Shown piece after piece: positions 1-7,591 of a DNA stretch of 64,000 nt. The notes below the pieces were generated by a model, which worked only from the letters and a program-made list of their open reading frames with translations, had not been told where the DNA came from and ran no database searches. The stretch comes from JAGXLC01 sp041686375. GTDB taxonomy: Bacteria; Bacteroidota; Bacteroidia; Bacteroidales; UBA12077. A program made the position numbers and the translations under genes. Numbering within the stretch: position 1 is the first letter of the stretch; each line of letters starts with the position of its first letter. Location of the stretch: assembly GCA_041686375.1 (NCBI GenBank), contig JAWLEB010000002.1, forward strand, positions 62,001-126,000. Direction: 5' to 3'.

Positions 1-55
1 TATTAGGACCAACTATCCTTTTCTTTTGGCCAGATGCGGAAAAGACATTTATCAT
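1..55 (-). CDS. possible 5' end of a gene cut by the window edge
   Basis: On the reverse strand an ATG at 55-53 opens a frame that stays open to the window edge (18 codons, beginning MINVFSASGQKKR). It starts about 10 bases after the stop of the lipoprotein gene at 66-533 and points the same way, so it could be the next gene of that operon. No domain can be recognised in so short a piece, and the N-terminus does not look like a signal peptide. It may equally be a chance frame. Confidence 0.3.
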   Translation of the reverse strand, partial: MINVFSASGQKKRIVGPN

Positions 56-65
56 TAGCAAAAAG

Positions 66-533
66 CTAAAACAAAAATATTTCAAGATTATTTGCATCAG
101 TTGAATTTACCGTAGTTTGAATAATATTTACTGAATCAATAAAATGGTATGTATGATTTACCGAATTTAACTCAAAGGTTGACTTAAATCCACAATCCTG
201 GGAAACAAATTCTACATCACTATCATACAAAAAAGTCAGTGTATCTTGCAGTGAATCAGCATCTAAAACATAAATACAGCTTTCCCTGGATGGATCCAAA
301 GGGATTGTTATCTGACTGACATTTCCAAGGGAATCAGCAAATATTGAATCATTCTCCAGGGCATAAACAGATAATAAAGATAAAGAGACGCTTTGCTGTA
401 CATCATTGGTATCTATAATATGAAAAGATATTCCCACAGATGTCTCAAGGACTGAATCACACGGTTCATCATTACATTGAATTAATGTAAAAAGAAACAA
501 AAAAGCAATAAAAATAAAAATCCATCGATTCAT
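66..533 (-). CDS. small lipoprotein, DUF6452-like
   Basis: 155 residues. The N-terminus is a short charged start, a hydrophobic segment (residues 4-19) and a Cys in a lipobox-like setting (LFTLIQC), so the protein is probably lipid-anchored after export. The rest is a small beta-rich domain with three further Cys, including a QDCGF motif around residue 114. This arrangement (Leu/Ile-rich strands, 'S-x-x-CGF', a hydrophobic C-terminal strand) resembles the DUF6452 family of Bacteroidota, whose function is unknown. The assignment is from memory of the family pattern. The gene is the upstream member of a possible operon running off the left edge. Confidence 0.6.
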   Translation of the reverse strand: MNRWIFIFIAFLFLFTLIQCNDEPCDSVLETSVGISFHIIDTNDVQQSVSLSLLSVYALENDSIFADSLGNVSQITIPLDPSRESCIYVLDADSLQDTLTFLYDSDVEFVSQDCGFKSTFELNSVNHTYHFIDSVNIIQTTVNSTDANNLEIFLF

Positions 534-664
534 TATACTAATTCTTTCTTTTATAGAAATACCAAAATTAAATAATTTCCATGTTTTAACCCCAATTTGT
601 TCAAAGAATTAACAATCATTTCAGACAACCATATTTTCCAAACACTACTGCTGATGTATTCCCT

Positions 665-1174
665 TTAAAGGTCCTTTAGTTTATCCCTTTCGGATTGAAG
701 GGCAAAACTTTTATCATCAATGGCTCTTTGCACTGCAAGAATCCCATCCAGATGATCATATTCATGCTGGACCAGTTCAGACAAATCATTTTCTAGCTCC
801 CATTCATGATCTTTCCATTCAAAATCTTTAAATCTGACTTTGCATTTTTTATGTCTCCTCACTTTTACAAGCAGTTCGGGAAAACTCATACAATCATCCC
901 ATAAGACAAATGTGTCAATGCTCTTCTCAATAAATACCGGGTTAATCATGACATGAGCCACATCATTGACGTATATACAAATCATTCTTTTCATAAATCC
1001 TATTTGAGGCGCAGCAATCGCTCTTCCTGCATTATGAATCGATCGGTACTCAAGAATAATTTTTTTTAATTCAGTAAACTTTTCCCCTGCCTCAGGCAAT
1101 TCACCAGGCTCTATAGTAGTAGAAACTTTATAGAGTTTTGGATTGCCAAGTTTTAAAATTTTATTTGTGCTCAT
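665..1174 (-). CDS. peptide deformylase family protein (divergent paralogue)
   Basis: 169 residues with the deformylase fold signature. Deformylases remove the formyl group from the N-terminal Met of new proteins, using a metal held by one Cys and two His. Motif 3 (HEYDH, near residue 138) is intact. Motif 2 is DDCMS instead of the usual EGCLS, keeping the metal-binding Cys. Motif 1 is GRAIAAPQ instead of GxGxAAxQ, so its second Gly is replaced. The metal ligands and catalytic Glu are present, so activity is possible, but the altered loops suggest a secondary deformylase with different specificity. The usual partner fmt lies elsewhere in the window (17177). The gene stands alone, with about 130 bases on either side. 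Confidence 0.8.
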   Translation of the reverse strand: MSTNKILKLGNPKLYKVSTTIEPGELPEAGEKFTELKKIILEYRSIHNAGRAIAAPQIGFMKRMICIYVNDVAHVMINPVFIEKSIDTFVLWDDCMSFPELLVKVRRHKKCKVRFKDFEWKDHEWELENDLSELVQHEYDHLDGILAVQRAIDDKSFALQSERDKLKDL

Positions 1175-1371
1175 TTGGATAAAGGTTGATTAAAAGTTTT
1201 GTTTTCTGAGATTTAATTCCACAAAAGTCAACATTTGTGGATTATAAATATAGAACCACATGCATTGTATAACCACAGGTAAGCCTTACACACAGTTTTC
1301 TGCGGCATATATCGGATGTGGATTTCAATTTGATCAATGGTTTGCTACACATAAACAGAAATCAATTTTTG

Positions 1372-1379
1372 TATATTTG
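1372..1379 (+). promoter_or_regulatory. -7 box of a Bacteroidota-type promoter
   Basis: TATATTTG matches the TAnnTTTG consensus exactly and lies 31 bases before the ATG of the DoxX-family gene. No well-spaced -33 TTTG is visible (the nearest TTTG, at 1341, is too far), so this is a motif-only call. Confidence 0.4.
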
Positions 1380-1410
1380 AAAACAAAATTACAATAAAAT
1401 TATAATCAAC

Positions 1411-2526
1411 ATGAAAGTACTTAGAAACATCAGCCGGATAATAGTAGGAGTTGTATTCTTATTTTCAGGACTTGTTAAAGGAATAGATCCGATAGGTACA
1501 AAAATTAAATTTACAGATTATTTTACAGCCTTTGGAATGGAGCAATTGGAACCAATTGCACTTGTATTAGCCATTCTGCTCATCGGATTTGAATTTTTAT
1601 TGGGAGCGGCGTTGGTTGCAAATTTTAAATTAAAAATAACTTCGTGGATTACTCTTATCTTCATGGGAACTTTTACCATTTTAACCTTATATCTTGCCCT
1701 GGAAAATCCTGTTTCTGATTGCGGATGTTTTGGCGATGCTGTAGTTATGACAAACTGGGAAACATTCTGGAAAAATGTAATTATTACAGGGCTTTCAGCG
1801 ATTATCTTTATATACAGGAAACATTTCGTGGAAGTACCTAAACCACAAATTCAATATAGTATTCTGAGTATTGCATTAGTATTTCTTGTAGCAGTTATGT
1901 TTTATGGTTATAACCACCTACCAATTTTGGATTTCAGGCCATATAAAACAGGGACAAACATCCCTGAAAGTATGGAAATACCGGAAGATGCACCGCAACC
2001 AAAATATGAAACAATTCTGAAATATGAGAAGGACGGGGAAATTAAAGAATTTACGATGGACAGCCTTCCTGATTCCACATGGAGTTGGGTTGAAACAAAA
2101 AATATTCTCGTAGAAGAAGGATATCAACCGCCCATTCAGGATTTTAGTATAAATACCCGGGAAGGCAGTGATATAACAGATATAATTCTTGAGAAAGATG
2201 AACCGGTATTTCTGTTAGTTGCACCTAATCTCTCAGAAGCTTCCAGAAAAAATCGTGAAACCATACATGAGCTTGCAAAAATGACGATAAATAAATACGG
2301 ACAAGAGTCATTCATCTGTCTGACCGCTTCTACCGAAAGTGACATAGAAAAATTCAAGGCTAAAACGCAAGCGCCATATGATTTTTATAACACTGATGAA
2401 ACAACTTTAAAGACAATTATTCGCTCAAACCCGGGGCTTATGCTGATTAAAAAGGGTACAATAATAGACAAATGGCATTACAATGATATACCAGACCCAC
2501 AGAAAGTAAAAGAAAAATTTTTCTAA
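1411..2526 (+). CDS. BT_3928-type DoxX/MauE membrane protein with thioredoxin-like C-terminus
   Basis: 371 residues. The N-terminal ~150 residues form a four-helix DoxX/MauE-type membrane domain. A motif DCGCFGD near residue 108 is typical of the MauE group, which is linked to disulfide or redox handling. A fifth helix (about 148-167) is followed by a ~200-residue soluble domain that looks thioredoxin-like at its end (FLLVAP, then strands and helices) but lacks a CxxC pair, so it is probably not a redox-active thioredoxin. The family is known in Bacteroidota as BT_3928 and often sits near tpiA, as here. The gene leads a probable operon with the permease 40 bases downstream. Its substrate is unknown. 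Confidence 0.75.
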   Translation: MKVLRNISRIIVGVVFLFSGLVKGIDPIGTKIKFTDYFTAFGMEQLEPIALVLAILLIGFEFLLGAALVANFKLKITSWITLIFMGTFTILTLYLALENPVSDCGCFGDAVVMTNWETFWKNVIITGLSAIIFIYRKHFVEVPKPQIQYSILSIALVFLVAVMFYGYNHLPILDFRPYKTGTNIPESMEIPEDAPQPKYETILKYEKDGEIKEFTMDSLPDSTWSWVETKNILVEEGYQPPIQDFSINTREGSDITDIILEKDEPVFLLVAPNLSEASRKNRETIHELAKMTINKYGQESFICLTASTESDIEKFKAKTQAPYDFYNTDETTLKTIIRSNPGLMLIKKGTIIDKWHYNDIPDPQKVKEKFF

Positions 2527-2552
2527 AATATTGTTTAAAATCGATTAATAGC

Positions 2553-2558
2553 AGGAGA
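2553..2558 (+). promoter_or_regulatory. Shine-Dalgarno site fixing a TTG start
   Basis: AGGAGA lies 8 bases before a TTG codon at 2567. Strong Shine-Dalgarno sequences are uncommon among the genes of this window, and this one supports TTG as the true start of the permease. The reading MAQYLIKR from that TTG gives the canonical N-terminus of DppB-type permeases. Confidence 0.6.
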
Positions 2559-2566
2559 AATTTACA

Positions 2567-3643
2567 TTGGCGCAATATCTTATCAAACGAATATTGTATG
2601 CGATCCTCATTCTATGGGGGGTAGCGAGCCTTATTTTCCTTATTTTCAACGTATTGCCTGGCGATCCTGTACGAATGCTAATGGGCCAGCGATCCGATAT
2701 TGCATCAGAACAAGCCATAAAAGAAGATCTTGGTCTGGACAAACCAAAGAGTTTTCAGTATCTTAAATATTTGAATGATCTCTCTCCTTTTTCTGTTCAT
2801 TCAACTGACTCTTCCAGCTATTTTTTCCTTGATTTAGAAAAATATGGATCATACCAAACATTAGTGGCAATGGGCAATGTTAAAACCGTTATCAAAAAGC
2901 CTTATCTGAGAAGATCTTATCAAAGCCGAAAAGAAGTAACAAAAATTATCGGGGAGACACTCCCTAACACCTTTATTTTAGCAGTTTCATCAATAATTTT
3001 TGCTTCTCTGATTGGCATATTCATAGGTATTCTGGCTGCTGTCTATAAAAATTCACTACTGGACAGACTTTCAATATTTTTCTCAGCTTTTGGAATGTCA
3101 TTACCCTCGTTTTTTGCTGCAATATTGGTAGGATGGCTGTTTGCTTTTGTTTTAGGAGATATAACCGGCTTGAATTTAACAGGAAATCTTTATGAAATAG
3201 ATGATTTCGGATCAGGCAAACACCTGCAGTTAAAAAATTTAATTCTTCCGGCTTTTACATTAGGAATCCGTCCTTTATCTATTGTAATACAATTATCCAG
3301 AAATTCTATGCTTGATGTGCTAAGCCAGGATTATATACGAACAGCGCATTCTAAGGGGGTAAAATACTCAAGAATAGTGTTTAAACATGCCCTCAGAAAT
3401 GCATTAAATCCTGTTATTACCGCGGTTTCAGGTTGGTTCGCAAGTATGATGGCAGGAATAGTTTTTGTGGAATATATTTTTGGATGGAAAGGACTAGGCT
3501 ATATTGTTGTTGATGCATTGAATAAATACGATCTGCCGGTTGTTATGGGTGTTGTGTTAACAATCTCCATTATATTTATCATAATTAACATATTGGTCGA
3601 TATAACCTATACATTATTAGATCCAAGAATAAGACTGGGCTGA
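2567..3643 (+). CDS. ABC transporter permease, DppB/OppB family
   Basis: 358 residues, TTG start. The N-terminus (AQYLIKRILYAI) and the first-helix motif 'FxxFNVLPGDPVRMLMG' are diagnostic of the DppB/OppB permease family, which forms one half of the membrane channel of peptide or nickel importers. Six membrane segments and the cytoplasmic EAA loop (IRTAHSKGVKYSRI near residue 260) that contacts the ATPase are present. The C-terminus (DPRIRLG) is also typical. An insertion of about 70 residues after helix 1 carries extra Ser/Tyr-rich sequence. No DppC, ATPase or binding protein is adjacent. The gene follows the DoxX-type gene by 40 bases and is convergent with the oxidoreductase at 3710. Confidence 0.85.
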   Translation: MAQYLIKRILYAILILWGVASLIFLIFNVLPGDPVRMLMGQRSDIASEQAIKEDLGLDKPKSFQYLKYLNDLSPFSVHSTDSSSYFFLDLEKYGSYQTLVAMGNVKTVIKKPYLRRSYQSRKEVTKIIGETLPNTFILAVSSIIFASLIGIFIGILAAVYKNSLLDRLSIFFSAFGMSLPSFFAAILVGWLFAFVLGDITGLNLTGNLYEIDDFGSGKHLQLKNLILPAFTLGIRPLSIVIQLSRNSMLDVLSQDYIRTAHSKGVKYSRIVFKHALRNALNPVITAVSGWFASMMAGIVFVEYIFGWKGLGYIVVDALNKYDLPVVMGVVLTISIIFIIINILVDITYTLLDPRIRLG

Positions 3644-3709
3644 GTTTAATATTTAAATTATGGCTCTACCCAGCCTGCATCTCCAGAAAAACAATCATTC
3701 TACTTTCCG

Positions 3710-5593
3710 CTAAGTATTATATCGCCTCAAAGATTCCTGTATCCCTTTATGAATTTCATACCAAAAATTTAATGCAGCTTCTCTTTTATTTTCATCAAAA
3801 GCTTCTAACCATTTTAGCAATTCAGGATCATCACTATTTTCAACTTCTTTCTTCCTTTTCAGAAACTGATAAACATAATCAATCGTTCTTTCTGTCTCCC
3901 AGAATACGGAAGCATTCCTACTGTTAATTCGACTTGCAGTAAGCTGAAGTGTTTTCAGAAACTCCTCCTTTTTTCCATAAAGTGACTCCATGATGTCAGG
4001 TAACATTTCCTCAGCCCATTTCCGATGAAAACGACACATTCCCATATTATCCATAATCAATTCCTGTTTGAATCGTTCAGCATCTAACTGGCCTAATGTT
4101 CTTGGAGGTAGAAAGTCAGGACCGTAATACATGTAGTACTTACCCATAATTGCCATAGGGGATAAAACACCTGGTGTCCAATACTGATTAGGCACGATCC
4201 ATCCTCTGCGGCCAAAAGCTGCATACACAAAGTTCTCCGTCAGATTTTCCTTTTTCTTTTTCATACAAATACGATGTCCAAACCTTCGAATTCCTCTTGT
4301 AAAATTCAATATACCCCTTTGCTCTACTATAGAATTCAACAACTCGATTCCTATATTTGCATTGTGCATGGAGGTATCAACCACATCAAAATTTTCTGTG
4401 TCAAAAACCGGTATATCGCTTACTCCAAGTTCTTCTTTAGTAAATGAACCCTCAACCAGAGAGTCCATTAACCAGGCCAGCACACCACCTATTGAAATAG
4501 CATCAAAGCCATACATATCGGCAGTATGATTCAATTTTTCTGCTGCACGCTGGTCAAAGATACCGGTAAGAGGACCCAGGGTCTGATAGGGTTCATAATC
4601 TTTCTTATATTCTCCCTGCATCTTCTTACAAACTGCTGCACAAGGTTCACCACAATTTTGCTGTTGCTTTTTTTCTATAGTTTCTTCATTAAATTGTTTC
4701 AAGTAATGGCCTTCAATGAATTCTTTCTGCACTTTCATTCTCTCTTCTTCCGTCATATAAATACTCCTGTAGTTAAACATCAGGAGCCTGTCACCCATCG
4801 TTGCATAGTTTACACCGAATGTACCACCGGTTTTAAATTTAGGTTCAAATCTATACTTTGTAGTGGACTCAATGTCTTTTGCCGCAAGTTTCTTTTCATA
4901 ACGATCCTGAAACCATTGATCGGCTACTTTTCTATCTCTGAAGTCTTCTCCGACATGAGTCCCTCCATATATAACAGAAACTATACCATGTTCTTTAAAC
5001 AGTTTTGTACCAAAGCCACCCCGTCCGGCCCAGGTATCTACAGATGTCAACTTTCCTTTTTTGATGGGTACAGAACCAATAGCACCAATATCGCTGGCTT
5101 CAGAAGCCGGACCAACAGCCAATATTCTTGGTTCTGATTTATACCTGGCACCAAACTGCTTAAAAGTGTAATCCATTAAAGAATAAATTCCACCTCTGCC
5201 ATTCTTCCAGATATCGTAAATTTCCACAGGCTTGAGCTTCACTTCAATTTCTTCACCGTGGGTTCGGTTTAAATAGAGAATAGAGGGATAGGGTGCTTTT
5301 CCAATTATTGAAAGCTGGTTAATACCAAGATTGTCAAAAACCAATCCTGCCCCTCCCATTGAGGATATATAAAATCCGCCCCAACAAGGCGAAAATCCGG
5401 TAAATACCAATCGGTTAGAACCGGGGAATATGGAGCCTGCCAATAAGCCTGTTCCAATATTTAATCCGTTATACTTTCCTGATAAATATAAACCTAAATC
5501 AATAGGTCCAAAAAAACGACCAACCGGATAGCGTTTCATTCGATAAAATCCTGATTTTGCATCAATTAGCAAAGTCTTTAGTTTTGGTTCCAT
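3710..5593 (-). CDS. aldehyde:ferredoxin oxidoreductase family (tungsten/molybdopterin enzyme)
   Basis: 627 residues, full length for the family. Members carry a tungsten (or Mo) bis-pterin and a [4Fe-4S] cluster in the cytoplasm and oxidise aldehydes, or reduce carboxylates, with ferredoxin. The Gly-rich N-terminal domain (residues 40-200; 'GTGLLAGSIFPGSNRLVFTG', 'WAGRGGFGTKLF') is the pterin-binding AFOR_N region. Cluster ligands are probably C314, C318, C322 and C520. The first spacing is C-x3-C-x3-C, slightly different from the C-x2-C-x3-C of classical AOR. The LGPLTGIFD stretch that follows is also a family hallmark. The gene is monocistronic on the reverse strand, without an obvious partner subunit. 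The exact substrate cannot be read from sequence. Confidence 0.9.
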   Translation of the reverse strand: MEPKLKTLLIDAKSGFYRMKRYPVGRFFGPIDLGLYLSGKYNGLNIGTGLLAGSIFPGSNRLVFTGFSPCWGGFYISSMGGAGLVFDNLGINQLSIIGKAPYPSILYLNRTHGEEIEVKLKPVEIYDIWKNGRGGIYSLMDYTFKQFGARYKSEPRILAVGPASEASDIGAIGSVPIKKGKLTSVDTWAGRGGFGTKLFKEHGIVSVIYGGTHVGEDFRDRKVADQWFQDRYEKKLAAKDIESTTKYRFEPKFKTGGTFGVNYATMGDRLLMFNYRSIYMTEEERMKVQKEFIEGHYLKQFNEETIEKKQQQNCGEPCAAVCKKMQGEYKKDYEPYQTLGPLTGIFDQRAAEKLNHTADMYGFDAISIGGVLAWLMDSLVEGSFTKEELGVSDIPVFDTENFDVVDTSMHNANIGIELLNSIVEQRGILNFTRGIRRFGHRICMKKKKENLTENFVYAAFGRRGWIVPNQYWTPGVLSPMAIMGKYYMYYGPDFLPPRTLGQLDAERFKQELIMDNMGMCRFHRKWAEEMLPDIMESLYGKKEEFLKTLQLTASRINSRNASVFWETERTIDYVYQFLKRKKEVENSDDPELLKWLEAFDENKREAALNFWYEIHKGIQESLRRYNT

Positions 5594-5975
5594 AGCCTTT
5601 TCTTATTTAAAAATACATCATCACGTATAAATATAATCCTTGTATACCTTCCTGATAAAATCACATGACTTTTGTAACAGTTTCTTTTCGCGAGCTTTTG
5701 CCTGTCAATCAATGACCTCATAAACAGATTATTCAAGGATGAACAACACTATAAATGTAAATATAAATAAATTACAAGACAATAAACTGTAAGGTCAATC
5801 ACTATAGAGCCCAGTGTTACAAATAAAAAAAAGTTAGAATAAGCAGGTTGTGCTTCTAAAACGTTTGCGCAGACAAATAAGGCATTGAAGAAATTTTGTT
5901 ATTTTTGGATATTTTAATTCGAGTTTGCTATATTAGTAAATAAAATATAGTACGGACACCAAAATAATAAAAGCT
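5594..5975. other. divergent intergenic region between AOR and tpiA
   Basis: 382 bases without a credible gene. It holds the upstream regions of two divergent genes. On the tpiA side there is a clear -7 box (5900-5907). On the oxidoreductase side only a weak TATATTTA is visible. The sequence is AT-rich, with no strong palindrome or riboswitch-like structure that I can see. Confidence 0.6.
5900..5907 (+). promoter_or_regulatory. -7 box upstream of tpiA
   Basis: TATTTTTG matches TAnnTTTG. It lies 68 bases before the tpiA ATG, giving a leader of roughly 60 bases. A properly spaced -33 element is not evident. Confidence 0.4.
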
Positions 5976-6734
5976 ATGAGAAAAAAAGTTGTAGCAGGAA
6001 ATTGGAAAATGAAAACAAATTTACAGGATGGTCTTAAACTCATAGAAGAAATAAAATCAGACTATGTTAAAATTCCTGATAATGTAAGTGTTATTATTGC
6101 GCCACCGTTTACACACCTATATGAAATCTTTAAGCTTCTTAACGGAACTGGAATTAAAGTGGCAGCTCAGAATTGTTCAAAAGAAGAATCAGGCGCATAT
6201 ACCGGTGAAGTATCAGCAAGCATGATACGCTCTACCGGAGCTGAATACGTTATAATAGGACATTCTGAAAGGCGTAGCTATTTCAATGAAGACGACGACG
6301 ATATATTGAAAAAAAATAATGTTGCAACTAAGAATGAACTTTTCCCGATAGTCTGTTGTGGCGAAAGCTTAGAAGACAGGGAAAAAGAGCAACATTTTGA
6401 TGTCGTAAAAAAACAACTGGAAAATACAGTATTTAAATTGGATACCGATGATTTTAGTAAAATAATGATTGCATACGAACCAGTATGGGCCATAGGAACC
6501 GGACGTACCGCAACACCGGAACAGGCACAGGAAATGCACAATTTTATAAGAAAATTAATTGACAATCAATTTCCCGGAGGACCAGCTTTACAGAAAGAAA
6601 TCCTTTATGGTGGAAGTTGTAAACCCTCAAATGCAAAAGAATTATTCGGCCAACCAGATATTGACGGCGGTCTGATTGGAGGTGCCTCACTTAAAGCAAA
6701 GGATTTTATCGAAATATGCAGGTCATATACGTAA
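5976..6734 (+). CDS. tpiA: triosephosphate isomerase
   Basis: 252 residues, normal length. It interconverts dihydroxyacetone phosphate and glyceraldehyde 3-phosphate in glycolysis and gluconeogenesis. All active-site parts are visible: the N-terminal Asn/Lys (GNWKM), the catalytic His in IIGHSERR, the catalytic Glu in AYEPVWAIGTG (the start of loop 6) and the phosphate-binding GGS and GLIGGASL segments near the C-terminus. The gene is followed after 4 bases by prmA, so the two are co-transcribed, an arrangement common in Bacteroidota. Confidence 0.98.
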   Translation: MRKKVVAGNWKMKTNLQDGLKLIEEIKSDYVKIPDNVSVIIAPPFTHLYEIFKLLNGTGIKVAAQNCSKEESGAYTGEVSASMIRSTGAEYVIIGHSERRSYFNEDDDDILKKNNVATKNELFPIVCCGESLEDREKEQHFDVVKKQLENTVFKLDTDDFSKIMIAYEPVWAIGTGRTATPEQAQEMHNFIRKLIDNQFPGGPALQKEILYGGSCKPSNAKELFGQPDIDGGLIGGASLKAKDFIEICRSYT

Positions 6735-6738
6735 AACT

Positions 6739-7587
6739 ATGAAGAATACAATTGAACTGCAATGTACTATTCATGCACCTAAAAACCAGAGACAGGAAAT
6801 TAGTGACATTTTAATTGCTCAACTTGCAGACCTGGGCTTTACAGGATTTCTTGACACCAATGAAGGTTTAAACGCTTATATCTCTGAGGAGTCATTCGAT
6901 TTCTCAGAGATAAAACAATTGTCGGTCGTTCATATTTTTGGTGACTATGTTGATTTTAACCAAAAAATCATTAAGGATAAAAATTGGAATGAAAGCTTGG
7001 AAAAAAGTTTTAATCCAGTAATTATTAATGATGAATGCATTATAAGAGCGCCTTTTCATAAACCAGAAAAGGTTTTCTCATATGATATCATCATTGAACC
7101 AAAAATGTCTTTTGGAACAGGTCACCACGTAACTACCTACCTGATGATTCAAGCTATGCTTGAAATGCAACTGGAAGACAAAAAAATACTGGATATTGGA
7201 TGCGGAACCGGTATTCTTTCCATTTTAGCAGATAAGAAGAAAGCCAAAAAAGTACTCGCAGTTGATAATAACGAATGGGCATACACAAATACACTCGAAA
7301 ACATCAAAATAAACCATACTAAAAATATTACCTGCCAATTAGGAACTGTAAACGATATAAAAGAAGATAATTTTGATTTTATCTTAGCTAATATTAACAA
7401 GAATGTTTTACTGAAAGACATTCCCCGCTATACAGAAATATTAGCTTTAAATGGAATCTTGCTTTTAAGTGGAATTTATAAAAACGATATGAATGATATT
7501 CAGAGAAAAGCCCTTGTAATTGATTTACAGTACAAAAAAATTCTCGAAAAGGACGAATGGGTTACAGTGCAATTTGAAAAAAAATAG
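6739..7587 (+). CDS. prmA: ribosomal protein L11 methyltransferase
   Basis: 282 residues from the ATG at 6739. A longer frame opens at 6676 but overlaps the end of tpiA, and the start 4 bases after the tpiA stop gives a normal N-terminus (MKNTIELQ). The enzyme trimethylates lysines and the N-terminus of ribosomal protein L11 using S-adenosylmethionine. An N-terminal substrate-recognition domain (to about residue 110) is followed by a Rossmann methyltransferase with motif I DIGCGTGILS, acidic motif II AVDNNEWA and post-motif LANINKNVL. The upstream MSFGTGHHVTT segment is specific for PrmA. The gene is the second of a tpiA-prmA-(large secreted protein) run. Confidence 0.93.
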   Translation: MKNTIELQCTIHAPKNQRQEISDILIAQLADLGFTGFLDTNEGLNAYISEESFDFSEIKQLSVVHIFGDYVDFNQKIIKDKNWNESLEKSFNPVIINDECIIRAPFHKPEKVFSYDIIIEPKMSFGTGHHVTTYLMIQAMLEMQLEDKKILDIGCGTGILSILADKKKAKKVLAVDNNEWAYTNTLENIKINHTKNITCQLGTVNDIKEDNFDFILANINKNVLLKDIPRYTEILALNGILLLSGIYKNDMNDIQRKALVIDLQYKKILEKDEWVTVQFEKK

Positions 7588-7591
7588 AAAT

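Noticed and set aside
4526..5137. 203-codon forward open frame inside the aldehyde oxidoreductase gene
   Set aside because: It lies wholly opposite a well-supported gene, is rich in Phe/Cys/Leu as expected from the complement of a coding strand, and shows no domain.
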